Shown here: in pieces, positions 46,195 to 57,800 of the stretch
Layout of the letters: every line of letters starts with the position of its first letter
Position numbering within the stretch: position 1 is the first letter of the stretch
Assembly (NCBI RefSeq): GCF_040807025.1
Contig: NC_090982.1
Location: 88,785,463-88,849,462, forward strand
Direction: 5' to 3'
DNA length: 64,000 nucleotides
DNA from: Struthio camelus
Taxonomy: Eukaryota; Chordata; Aves; Struthioniformes; Struthionidae
Position numbers and translations under genes: made by a program
Notes under the pieces: model-generated
The model's database searches: none
What the model saw: the letters and a program-made list of their open reading frames with translations, nothing else
What the model was told of the DNA's origin: nothing

Positions 46195-46215
46195 TTCAGC
46201 AGCACTGCCTGGGCC
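46195..46215 (+). promoter_or_regulatory. Weak RE1-like sequence
   Basis: TTCAGCAGCAC followed by TGCCTGGGCC matches the RE1 consensus at about 16 of 21 positions; the left half is good and the right half poor. It lies 1 kb before the strong RE1 array. Possibly chance. Confidence 0.2.
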
Positions 46216-47187
46216 AGTGTGGCTCCTATTTGGAGCTTGCCCAGTGGAGGGGTGGGAGGGCCCCGCCGTCCCCCAGCCCCGCTGCCCCCGGCTGCGCTGG
46301 CCGCGAGTGCCCCCTGCCGCCGGCTGCCCACGGGCTGCGCCGGGGCACAGCTGCACGGCCCTACTGCGCGGGGCTGCAGAACATCCCCGGGACGGGAGGT
46401 AACCACAGCCCTCAGGGGAGATGCGTCCAGCCCAGGCCCTGGAAGCCAGGTCTGGTTTAACAGGTGCCTTACTCGAAGCTGCATCACGGGTTCCCGTGTG
46501 GAAATCTTGGCCATGTTCCTAATATTTGTTTGTTGCAAGTGCTAGAAAAATGCATACTGTCCTATGCATTCATATGTTCTGCTTCTTACACCACCCCCTC
46601 ACCTTAGCTTGATCTTCCTCCTGCAGTGTTTTACAGGCTACGGTTAACATCTGGCGTGCGTGGTCGGCTCCCTTCTTCATGCCCCCAGGCGGCATAGGGG
46701 GTCATGGGAGGGGGCTCACTGTGGCTCTTGCAGGGCACGGGCACCTGGCACAGAGGGCCTGGCCTGAGCATGGAGACAGTCGCAGTGGGAGAGGGTTCCT
46801 CCAGTGCAGACAAGTTCTTCTCCTTCTTGTGGAGGACGATGCACCTGCTCTAGGGCAGTGCTGATCTATGCCATACTGCGCTGCTTCATAGGCTGCTGTG
46901 CGCTCCCTGCTGCCTTGTAAACCCCTTTGCCTCAGCGCACTGGGGAATAGTTCAGCTGTGGCCTCTGTGTGAAAAGTGCAGTAGGAAGTTCAGCAGGATG
47001 CTTTTCCTGCTGAAAAGAAGAGAATTAGTGATAGGCAGAGCGATGAGCGCTGCTGAAGCCGATGCATTTAGAAAGGCCGACGTCTGTGGAGGTAAAGGAG
47101 AGCGGGTGCTCGGCAGAGCCCGGCCTCCGAAGGCCCTGCCGCGGCCAGCAGGGCAACCCGGTGGGACGCGCCGCCGCCGTGCGGATC

Positions 47188-47208
47188 ATCAGCACCACGG
47201 ACAGCGCC
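47188..47208 (+). promoter_or_regulatory. RE1/NRSE (REST site) 1 of 3
   Basis: Left half ATCAGCACC, spacer AC, right half GGACAGCGCC. It matches the canonical 21-bp RE1 at 20 of 21 positions, differing only at the first base. Confidence 0.85.
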
Positions 47209-47221
47209 GCCGCCTCGGGTC

Positions 47222-47242
47222 TTCAGCACCACGGACAGCGCC
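47222..47242 (+). promoter_or_regulatory. RE1/NRSE (REST site) 2 of 3, perfect consensus
   Basis: Left half TTCAGCACC, spacer AC, right half GGACAGCGCC. It is identical to the classical RE1/NRSE at all 21 positions with the canonical spacing. Confidence 0.9.
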
Positions 47243-47255
47243 GCCGCCTCGGGTC

Positions 47256-47276
47256 TTCAGCAGCACGGACAGCGCC
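47256..47276 (+). promoter_or_regulatory. RE1/NRSE (REST site) 3 of 3
   Basis: Left half TTCAGCAGC, spacer AC, right half GGACAGCGCC. There is one mismatch, C to G at position 8 of 21. Confidence 0.8.
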
Positions 47277-49689
47277 ACCGCGAAGGGCTGGGGCTGAGCA
47301 GGAGCGCAGCCTCTGTCACCAGCAGACACTTAATTAGCACCGTCAGCGCTAGGAAGAGTCCTTTGGCTGAGATTTGTTTATACTATAGATAATCGCTGAG
47401 GAAGTCCTAGTTTACAGGTGGTTTGCTATCATCTATGTGGCCTCAGTCTGTTAGTATTCTAGCTACATTTTCTTTTAGTAGATTTTGGAGACTATTTTGT
47501 CAGCCATAAATACAGCTGAGAATTAAGGCATAATAACATCTACATTAAGTACATTAAATATATATAAAATTATTTCTTAAGGTTGAACAAAATATGCAGG
47601 AATCTTTAGATTCTTTGAAAGGTGCTTAGTGGCTTAAAATATTAGTACTCTCTTCAGATATAGATTAGTGGTTATATTTGAACTATCCATGCAGTAAATT
47701 GTGGTGCTATGTGATAAATCATATTTCTCATGTATCAGCTTTCTAAAGTAATATCTGTTCTGATCTTTTTGCTCCACCCTGTTCCTGAAGACGCTGAAGA
47801 CGTTTCTGCTTTGCATACATTCAAATACCATTTTTGCTAAGCAACCTATTTTTATCAGTTTCTTGATTGTCTGATAGAGATAAATCTGACCCCACTTGTT
47901 ATTAAATGCATCCCTATTTTTCTTCCTCTCCTTCTTTTTCAAGAACCAGTCCATCCCATTCTTTTTCTAATCTCTCATCATTTGTATGGAGATTTCCAAA
48001 ATTCAAATGCTCCTCTGCATTTGAAAACTGACAGAATTGTATTTGTGACAATGAACTTGTAAAAGAGAGAACATTTTTGCCAAAAGGATTATTTTCCAAA
48101 AGCTCAGATCCTCTTTCTTCCCATGTTCTTTACAGGGGCATTTTGACTCAAGCTTTGCACTTCTTTTTTCTGCACCATGCTCCCAGTTGATCATCCTTTA
48201 TACCTTTTCTTGTTTTAAGCATAAAATTTTGTACTAGATGTTTCTGCCATCCACCAATTGCAAGTTGTTTTTTCATCCCTTCCAGCTAGGCTTTACTCAG
48301 CTGTAGCGAGTTTCTTGCCAGTATCCCGACACATCTATGCTCAATCCCCAAGCCCTAAACATAGCAGACTCCTTGCATCCGAGGAGCTCCCATGTGGCTG
48401 CCTTCAGAATGGAAACAGGGCTCTGCAGGCATATGGAGGATTAATCAAATATGGAAACAGGGCTGAAATGGACCTTGAGCCATCACCTGTCCTGACAGCC
48501 TGACCCATTCTTTTGTGATGGAGATTTCACAGACAGTCTCTTCCAGAGCTTAGCTATCCTTACAGATATGCAACAGTCTTTAATGACTAACTTTAATCTC
48601 CATTTTTGTCATTTAAATCCTTTATTTCTCATCTTATCCCCACTAGAAAGAGCAAAAAATTCATATTCTTTTTTTTTTCTGACAGCAATCTGTTTGTATT
48701 TAGGACGGTTATCATGTCTTCTGTCTTCTCTAGACAAAACTCCACTCTACTTTGGAGATGAATATTCAGAGGAAACATTATGTCTCAGCAGGACAGACAA
48801 TACCTTTTTCCAAGGTAAAAGATTTTTGCATCCAGTCCCGATCTTGCAGACTTTTGCATAGAAGACTCACTGCTTTGTAGAGGATTTTTTATGCAGAAAT
48901 CATACAAATTAGACTAATCTCAAATGGGCACAGGGATAAGATCAACAAGACAATTCACTCATTGTAGGTAGAAATGCAATCAGAAAAGAAAATGGAGTGT
49001 TTGGGGTTTGTTTGGGTTTCTTTTGAACTATAAAATCAAACTACTGCGTTATGAAAAAAGGGGGCTCAAAATACTGGTAAATGCTCCACAGAGGAACTAT
49101 TAGGCAAGCAATAGAGGCTGGCAGTTTCCCAAAACACACATTGTCTCTGGGACCAAAATATGTCTAAGTGAGCAGGGAACATATGTATAAACAGCGGTGA
49201 TTTTTCAGCAGATCTCATCTTGTCATAATGGAGATCTAAAAATGAAGGCCTGTACTGAGGCATTAAGCTTTGGCAAGCAGCACATAGCTGAAGAGGATAA
49301 AGGAAGAATATAAGGAAGTCTTCCTCACAGAAACCATTTCTCTTCCTCTCCCACACATCATCTTCACTGCTGTCCTCCTCCGTGCATATCATGCCACCTT
49401 GTTTGCACACCTGGTGAAAAGACAGCCGCTTTCCTCAGTAGCCAGTGCAGCTATACGAGCGTCCTTCCTCCAGCCACCATGGCAAGGACTGCTGGCACGA
49501 TGGTACTGCATCAGTCCTCATTGCAGGCTACCAACATGAAAAGGCTCACACTGGCTTTCATGGTTCCTGGGGATGAGATGTGAGCTTCCAGAGCTTTTCT
49601 TCAGTCCTTAGGGCATCTTCAATGCCAAATTTTTCCTCCATCATGCCCAGATACTGGCAGAGCGCAGCATCTTGGTTCTCCTCTCACAT

Positions 49690-49941
49690 CTAGCCCTGAG
49701 CACTCACCTTCAAAGAGATGTTGCGAGGGGCCATGGGGCGCACAGACCCAACGCAGGTACCACACTCGGTTTGTGCGTAGCTTGTATCCACTAGAGTAGT
49801 ACGAACACTACCTGACACAACTGCTGTCACCCACACAACCCGATGAAGAGATGTCCCCTTCTCCCATCCACCTGCACAGCGGTAGCACATACACTGAGGA
49901 CATGGGTGACCCGCAGCCTCTTCTGCCTGAAGGGAGTTCAC
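49690..49941 (-). pseudogene. Possible retroelement relic: CCHC-like and aspartic-protease-like piece (tentative)
   Basis: An 83-codon minus frame contains CPQCMCYRCAGGW, followed in another frame by GHL ... C, which could be a decayed zinc knuckle. About 30 residues on it reads VVSGSVRTTLVDTSYAQT, similar to the LVDTG-x-x-[QR]T active-site region of gypsy-type proteases, with Ser where the catalytic motif has Gly. Order and spacing fit a gag-protease junction. No flanking LTR, capsid or RT was found. It could be chance; an independent test is needed to accept it. Confidence 0.3.
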
Positions 49942-52679
49942 TCACGTTGCTCACCTTCACACATCAACAGAAACAGCTCTGAGAGCAGCAAGGGCAACGC
50001 AGAGCTGGCTTTTCCAGACAAGTGTCAGCAGTTTTGCTCCTTTCTTCTCTGGTTCTTCATAATTGCGTCCTATCAGTAATAACTGCAAATAAATAATTAT
50101 TTCCTGCTTTTTATTGTAAGACAGGATATCTGAAAGCAAAGTGGTTCTGGAGGCATAGAGCAAGAAGTCAGGAGGTCCATACTTTCCCTGTAGCTTGCAA
50201 GTAGGACCCAGGGGGCTCAGCTCAAGACTCTGACTTGTAAGTACAAGGCGGTAGGAGGCAACTGCAGCCTGCGTGTGTGCACAGTGCACGTACTGAAGGG
50301 AAAGCAGCTTGAAGTAATTAGTAGAAAATGCTAAAGACAAGGTATTTCAAATTCAAATCCTTCCTAAGATTTGAGACTCTCAGTCAGTGCTTACTCACCT
50401 CCTCCTCTATTAAATTCCCTCTCCTGTCTTGGAAAAGATACCTACATACTTTTATTTCTGCAAGTGGAGAAAGTCACTGCTGTGTTGTCGTACTTGAGAG
50501 GATGTGATGGTGCAACACTCTTGCAGCTGCAACTACAACAGGCAGAGCTCTCAGCGGGGGGAAAGTGCAGTGTCAGTTCTGTGCTCTGACTAAGGGAATA
50601 TAAATCCACCTTACAGAAAAGTGTTTTAATTCGGCTGGAAACTATTTGGCCATTTAAGAAGGGGAGTCTTCAGAACAAGAGGAAACATAAATCTTTTAAG
50701 TGTTACAAGTGAAGGAGTCACTGAGTGTCGTTCCAAGCGTTCAACGTTTCGCTGTTACTGGGTGGAGTACCTGAGCTGTGCTGTGTTTTACCCAGTGTTT
50801 CTCCCCTGCAAAGTGCCCAAGCAGTGGCAGAAAATAACCTAGCTTAAATCCCCTCTTTAGGGACCCACCTCAGCCATGGGCTGCCTTATCCTTCTAGATT
50901 TCTCCCTGGTCCATGTTAACCCTCTTCCCTTCCCACGGGACATGCCCCAGTGACTGCACAGTTATGCAAAAGATGGGTTCTCCCACCACCCTTGTTTTAA
51001 AAGAAAGACTGAACAATGGAAATGTCTTGGAAAAAAGGTTTCAGATGTACCCTTCTTTCTTCGGTGATTCTAGCGACTGACTGAAGCAGTTTCTGCTCAG
51101 CAAAGGTGGGACTCAGGGACCTGCCCTGTGTTGCTAAGCCTGGGGCTTAACTTTTAGGCTCTCTGGGGCTTGGTGTTGCCATGCCAAAGGTCCCTGTGGG
51201 ATTTTGAGCATTTACTCAGGCACCTTTAATATGAAAATAATTGTTGTCCACAGGTTTTAGACACCTCTGGATTCTGGCAACAGCGAACAAGGCTTTTAGG
51301 CAAGCTAAATTTTATCTTTAGGCTGTTAAGTTCTCACATGGGTATGTTCCTCAGCTGCTCCTCACCTCAGCTTCTCCGTGTATCTAGGGATATGATGGAA
51401 AGACTAACGCTTCATAGTCTTGCTTTGCTGCTAATTGTGAAGTGCTCTGGGACTGGGACAAGCACACCAAAAAAAGCAATGATAGATTTTAGGGTTTTTT
51501 TGCTGGGTGCAAAAATATTTCTTGTCATTTGGTGTTGTAAGTGCAGCAGGACACATATGAATGGATACAGTGAGGTCCCTCCCCATTTGGATATACTCCA
51601 CATGCCAGTAAAAAGAAAAAGCATAAAAGGGGGGTGACCGGTCTCTCCTCTGCTCCTCCTCCTTCTGGGGCTGGTTCTGTACCAGCTCAGTTATCTGACA
51701 AGTGGCTGATGATAGTGATAAATGTTCAAATCCTAATTCAGTCAGAGCTCCTTGACTGGACTGAGGGATGGCTTTCATAACTAATAGTAAATACTTTTAT
51801 CCTCAGAAGCGTGGAACTTGTGGTGGGATTTGTCCAGGCCTGTGGGCACAGTCTGGCTAAAGCGGATTCTGCCGTGCCTTTGACGTAAGTCGGTCCTGCT
51901 GGTGTAGCAGAATGGCACGTCAGAGTGGCCCACTGGGTGACACCACTTGTCATAGCCGGGGGGGGGATACATTTAAATGCTGTCGCTTTTGCCTGTTTAT
52001 GTCAGCTTGTGTTTCTCAAAGCAGTTTGCACTTCAAAATGGCACAAGTATATTTTGGCTTGTCAACAAGGATTATACAATTATGCAAGGTGCATGTGTCT
52101 GTCTGCCTCTGTGGCCTCCCCGCCCCTCTCCTCACAATGTCATTTGGACCCTGTGGTCAACATGAGCCTAATTTCACACTGGGCTGGAGGCCTCAAAGAT
52201 ATCTAAGGGGGGTGTTTCTACCCGTTTTTGTGGAAACAAGAAGCTGTTTAGAGAAATAAGGCCTCATAAGTGCCTGAGCTGAAAAAAAGCTATGACATAA
52301 GTTTGCACCATATTAGATGATGTTTGCACCTGGAAAGAGAGCTTATAAATGTCCCAGCTACTGAAAAAGGTAAATTAAGAACATATAAACTGAAACACAT
52401 AAACCTGAACACCTAAACAGAAGTCTGTCGGAAATCAGGGCTGTTCATTCTGCAGCCCACAGAACTGCTTGCTTGTGAAGAGGGCTGAATAATTAGCGTT
52501 GGAGGACGCCCTCTGCCTAGGCCGCAGAAAAAGAAACTCTGGGGTTGCTCTGCAGAAACCGTTTCAGTCTATGGTTAAAGCTTAAGACCGCTTGGTGGCA
52601 AGGAGTACATTTAAACTGTGTTGTATGCTCACCAAGCCTCCACTCATTCTTGCCCTGGAGTGCAATAAATTGGCCCTAT

Positions 52680-52835
52680 CCCATTCATTATTTATTATTC
52701 TGTATTAATGATGGATGTATATTACAATAGTACTTAGAAGCCCCTGTCAGGGATGCCACATTGAGATAGGTGTAGCAGTATCGCGTAGGAGGAAGCAGTC
52801 CCAGCCCCACAGAATTTGCAGTCCAATTGCAGCTG
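52680..52835 (+). mobile_element. Ancient amniote interspersed repeat, diverged
   Basis: ATTTATTATTCTGTATTAAT, then ATAGTACTTAGAAGCCCCTG, TCAGGGATG, CACATTGAGATAGGTG and AGCAGTCCCAGCCCCACAGA, follow the order of a widespread old amniote repeat: 'tttattatttgtatta ... agcacctaggagccccagtc ... ccccattgtgctaggcgctg ... gacagtccctgccccaaaga'. Name and class (CR1-derived 3' end or SINE) cannot be fixed without a library search. Confidence 0.5.
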
Positions 52836-53199
52836 TCCAGCAGATTTACAAGAGATTGGACACAAATAGCTGGAGACCTGCTACGTGCCAGAAGGAAGTT
52901 TAAAAGAACAAAGCCTCAAAATCCGTTCATCTTTCCTTCTCGAATAGCCGAAGGATGCAAGTACTAGATATGGAAGGGACTCCTCTCAATGATAGAATTA
53001 AGAAAAGAGAAAATTTAGGTTGAGTATCAAGAAAAAATTCCTGACAGGAAACGCTTAGGCTGTGCAATTGTTTCTCGGGGTCTTACATCCTGAAACAAGA
53101 ATCACTGCAGAGTGAACATGTTGCATTTACAGGAGGGCTTGTCGGGGTGAGTGAAGAGAGATTTTCCACTAACGCTTGATCCCTCTGAAAGGAGAGAAT

Positions 53200-53900
53200 T
53201 AACACATTGTACTACACTTTTCATTTGTGCGCATATGCTATTCTTCTAGATAAATGCCTTCAGAGGGCATTCATAGGGATTAAAAAAAATCAAGAGGGTT
53301 TAATGTGTGTGTGTAGCAGATGGAAATAAGCAGACAAATGTGCACTGGCTGCATACCCTAACAATGTGATTATTTGCATCTTCATTCAAATTGTTTCTTG
53401 TTACATAATGATTTTGTACACAGTGGAGTACTTAACCTAATTTGTATTGATCTCAATTGCTTTCATTTGTGCATACTTAATTCAGAGAGGTAATCAAATT
53501 GATTTTTGAGGCCTAGTTTTTAAGAGATTGTAGTAGCACAGATATACAAGAGGTTGCTTTAAGTGAATCATATCAAAAGAAAACATTTTAAACCTTTGGA
53601 AAACGTTTTGATGGTCATTTCATTGTGTTCAGTATTACTAGCATAATTAAATTTCTTTCACATTGAGTTCTCTCTGAAATCGAATTGAGAAGCATTTTTT
53701 AGTTCCATCAGACAGATAACTTGGTTTAGTTGACTTTGTACTACACCCATACAAAACAACATATAACAGATCAATATTCATGGCTTATCCTTACAAACAA
53801 TAGAGAGGAATGACTTACTGTTGGATTAAAATAATGTCATTTTCTGCTTGATTCCTTCTTAGCATTTACTTATTTGTTTCATAGTTTCAAAGTCACTTTT
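53200..53900. promoter_or_regulatory. A/T-rich candidate regulatory element in ONECUT2 intron 1
   Basis: This repeat-free A/T-rich stretch contains a perfect octamer complement ATTTGCAT (53372-53379) and ONECUT-type cores TATTGAT (53445-53451), ATTGATTTTT (53498-53507) and ATCAATATT (about 53770). Composition and homeodomain-type motifs resemble conserved developmental enhancers. No alignment was possible, so conservation is unknown. Confidence 0.3.
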
Positions 53901-54654
53901 GCCATTATAGTAAAAAAAAGTCATAAAACCTGTGAGTAACCAAGGGCATCATCAGAAAGAAGGAAGCGGAGTTAACCTGAGAGACTGTGGGGAATCAAAC
54001 GAGGAGGTGATGGAGACAAAGGGAGTCTCTTTCCAGGGAAAGCAGATCATACAGTGGGGCCTTGCAAAATTTTAGACTGCTGAGTAGTCTTCCAAGATAT
54101 CTGGTTGAAACCTCCTTGCTTAATTTGTTTAAAATTAGAGTTAGCTGAGGAGGGAGATGGAGTGATGTCAGATGTGTGCTGGAGCTTTGTTTGTGTAAGA
54201 AGCAGGACTAGCACCGTGTTTGAGTTTCCTAGGACATAAAATCACTTGAGCTGTTTCCTTAAGATGTTGCCAGTATCCAAAACAAACCAGAATCAGGCTC
54301 TCATAGCAAGAAGGTGATGGATTTGTAGCCTCAGAGGCTCCCTCAGTGTCTGTCTTCTACAGTTTGGTGATTTTAAAGCTGTAGTCACCAAAGCAAATCT
54401 ACGTAAGTGTTTCTTGCCGTTACTGGCTGCACTTCCAGGCCATTCCAAAGCACGGACCGTTGTAGTGCTGTTTAGGTGGGACTTGGCTGAATGCTACTGG
54501 CGATGCTGTCAATCACGGTGATGACCTCTATATCAATCAATTTTTGCCAATGTATGGCAAAAGCAGTTTGTGTAAAAAAGATCAGTGTATGCATAAGTAG
54601 CTAATAGAAACTATTATGGGATAGTGCACAAGAATATTCAATATTGCTTATCGG

Positions 54655-54822
54655 TGACTGAGCACTGGATCAGGTTGTCCAGAGAGGTTGTCTCCATCCT
54701 TGGAGATATTCAAAAGCCGCCTGGGCATCCTACTTTGGCTGACGCTGCTGGAGCAGGGGGGTTGGACTAGATGATCTCCAGAGGTCTCTTCCAGCCTCAA
54801 CCGTTCTGCGATTCTGTGGGGT
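54655..54822 (+). mobile_element. CR1 LINE 3'-end fragment
   Basis: GAGCACTGGATCAGGTTGTC, GGAGATATTCAAAAGCCGCC and GGGTTGGACTAGATGATCTC are followed by GATTCTGTGGGG, the CR1 3' end on the plus strand. Small deletions and an altered stop region show moderate age. Confidence 0.9.
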
Positions 54823-57800
54823 TTGTAAGGCTGGTGTTATGCACTCTGGGTTGATTCCTCTGAGTTGCACATTATTCCAGCTGTGAACAATGGGGCCAGC
54901 TGGATGTTTTTCAGTAGAGAAAAGTGTCATCAAAAAAGGCCAAACTGTCTAATCTAAAATGTTGTGCTTCAAACAGCTTTCACCAGACTCATGGAGGACT
55001 TGCCCCAGAAAGGGGATCTCACCCTTCAGGGTACAGGAACTAAGCTGCTCACGCAGGTGATGAGCCGCTCCAGAGCTGGAGGGTGGAGGGTGCCCAGCGC
55101 AGAGGGTTTACCCAGCGCTCGCGTGGGACCCTGCATACGGGGTTGGCAGTGCTGGGCACAGCGGTGCTGGGCTGCTCTCCCGGCCCTAGGAGCATGGCCG
55201 TCACGTGGAGATTAGCGCTCTTGCCATGGAAAGGCGGGAAGGGAGGTTCCCACAGACGTAATTCTCTCTTTTCTAACAGTTTTACTCAGCAGTTTTAATG
55301 GTGCAGTAGAATCCACTGCCATTTGCTAATAGTTGCCATATATTCAATTTTAATGATTAGAGTTAAATTTCACAATATTTTTGTCTTTATAAACTGAAGT
55401 TTTAAGGACAGTACTTATCAACTGAAATGCTTCTAAATATTTGTCAGGATTTATAGCTGTTTGTAATGCATGGGCTGGCTAGGTTTCTGTCTTCTGAGGA
55501 AGAAAATGGAAAATAAGAGGTATTGTTGCTGAAAATAAGACTACCGTTGCAGACCAATGGCCTATTGGAAGAAGCATTCAATTTAATGATATGCAGTGAC
55601 AAAAAAATTAAGCTTAAATTAGAAGTGTGTGAAGGAAACCAAAACTCAGACAGGTTTGCTGAATTAAAATTGAAAAAATCATCAGCTTCATGTAGACATT
55701 TTTCAAGCCAGCGGGGCTGCATGTGTTGGAATTCATGCAATGTAAATTAGTCACTGGGCTTCCCGTTTGTGCTGGGTTTTGTAATTGCTCCCAGAGTGGT
55801 ACGGTATGATTCTTTTTTTAATGTTAATCGTATTGAAACTTATTAAATGCAGACAGCTTAGAGCAAATTTTCCCTTAGAGGATCAGGGGTGTGTCCCAAG
55901 GCCCAGCGCAGTTCAGGAAAGGCCCTCATGGTCTTTCCGAACTTCCACCGGCTCAAAGTGAGGCATCCAGCTGCCAGAAGGCAATCAATCCCATCTAGGC
56001 TGGACACCTGCCTTCTGGCTGCAGAAGCAGCCTGGACAGCACCAGATGCCTTGCTTTTCTTTGGCAAATGCTAGGTGAAATGGGCACCGGCCTTACTGAT
56101 TGCAGTGGAAGCTGGCTTGCAGGTGTGTGATAGATGGTTTTGTATTCAAAATTCTAGTCCAGAAATACTCTTCTTCCAGCCTCAGAAATCACAGCTGGGA
56201 ATTTACCACTCTCTGGAGCTTTTAGTATGAAGCTCGCTCATCAGTATATTTATATGAGGAAGTCATCAAACACTCCTCCGGTGATAGCTTCAGCCTTTGT
56301 AAACGCTCAGCGCCAGCACAGAGTGGGTCAGGTCCTGCCTGGAAAACCTTCCCAGCATTGCTGCTGTGCGGAAGAAAGAGGAGCCCTCATTTCAATACGT
56401 TTGTCTTCCTTGCTTTCCAATGCTTTTAGCAAAATGGTGGGAGGGATTATATTACTGAAAAAAGTGCCATGTTATGGTTCTCTTTATCTAGTATTAGTGA
56501 TTGTTGCAAAGGATTTTTAACTGACATTTGCCTGAATATCTAAATTTTGTCCCAATTTCTGGCAAGTGGAAATGTGAAGGTGTTTGGCAGTGACATGGTT
56601 CTGTGAGTATCTCTTACTCTGTACACCAGCCACAAGGAGTCTACCAAAATGTGAGTTATGCTGATGAGCTTTGACTGGACATATGAGTCTCACAAAACCT
56701 TTCTGTTCTTTTACTTTCTTTTACTGTGAAAATAACCTCCTAAAGCCTTTTTTTTTTGGTGAGAACTCCAAAGAAGTTGCAAAAGTTCTCATTATTGATT
56801 ATAGCTTCCCCGTAATCACAAATGCAAATTCAGTTATTGGCATATTATTGCAAAAGGAGTATCACCAAACAGATGTGTTGCTTCTCTGGCTGATAAACGG
56901 ACCATTCAAAAAATTTTGCATTGTGCATCCAGTTCAGATTACAGCTCCTGAATATACCTCAAGAGCCAGGTTTGTATTTTACTCCTCTGGCTTATAAACA
57001 GAGCATTTTATTTGGCTGAGATATTTCTTGAATAAACACTAAATACTCACAAAAGGACAGAGCTGGGATGGAAATATTTAACAGCTGCTGTAGCTATTAG
57101 CAAAGAGAGACAACTGCCTGCTTCTGCTCTCCTTTCCTCCGGGATCTAGCAAAATATTCCAGCACACGCTTAACCTCAGGCTTGCAAACGCACTGGGAAA
57201 AGTCAATGAAGCATTGTGTATATTTGAAGTTGAACTCAAGCTTAAACGTTTTGCTGGATCAGGACGTAACTGCCTAGTAACCCCACTGTCTTTCTTGCAG
57301 TTACTCCTGGTTTTCAGCATTGCTTGTGAAAACTGTACCAGTGAGACCTGAGTGTTAGTACTAGGTTTTAGTATATCTCTACCTGCAAACAAGCTGGAGT
57401 AAGTAGGAAATCACCAGACTTTATTCTAAAATTTAATCTCTGAAATTCAGCGCACTGAATCTGAATATCTACCTTCATGGAGAGGAATCTTACTTGGTGG
57501 GAACTGCAGAGATTGTGGGGCTCGTTGCATTTCTCTCTACCTCACCTGACTAACCGCCTGCCTCTGCATGCTTAGCTGAATGCTATTCTTCTTTGAATTT
57601 CTAAGCAATACCTAACTCTGTAAACACAACCACCTCATCATTTTTAAAGCAACTTTTCCTTAATGTTCCCTTAGTTTTAGCTGCAGACAAAACTACCCTT
57701 ATTTAAGACAGACTGTCCCTCTTTTAGGGACATAATACAAAGGGCCTGATTCAGCAGAGTGAGGTCATGTTTTTAAATGTTAATGCCTTTTAAACCAGTA

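Larger units (their letters stand above)
47188..47282 (+). repeat. 34-bp tandem repeat, 2.8 copies, each carrying a full RE1
   Basis: The unit CAGCACCACGGACAGCGCCG + CCGCCTCGGGTCTT (34 bp) begins at 47190, 47224 and 47258; the third copy is truncated. The first two copies are identical over the unit. Local sequence is CpG-rich. This is direct observation; the RE1 content is listed separately. Confidence 0.95.

Noticed and set aside
49560-49680. Minus-strand reading ALCQYLGMMEEKFGIEDALR, faintly gag-like
   Set aside because: It lies on the wrong side of the tentative zinc knuckle/protease piece for a capsid, and the similarity is too weak.
56023-56043. RE1-like AGAAGCAGCCT + GGACAGCACC
   Set aside because: About 14 of 21 matches and a poor left half; within chance expectation.
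56671-56997. 108-codon frame with NANSVIGILLQKEYHQTD, faintly like a gypsy RNase H
   Set aside because: The resemblance is limited to a few residues, the order is wrong and no neighbouring element parts were seen.
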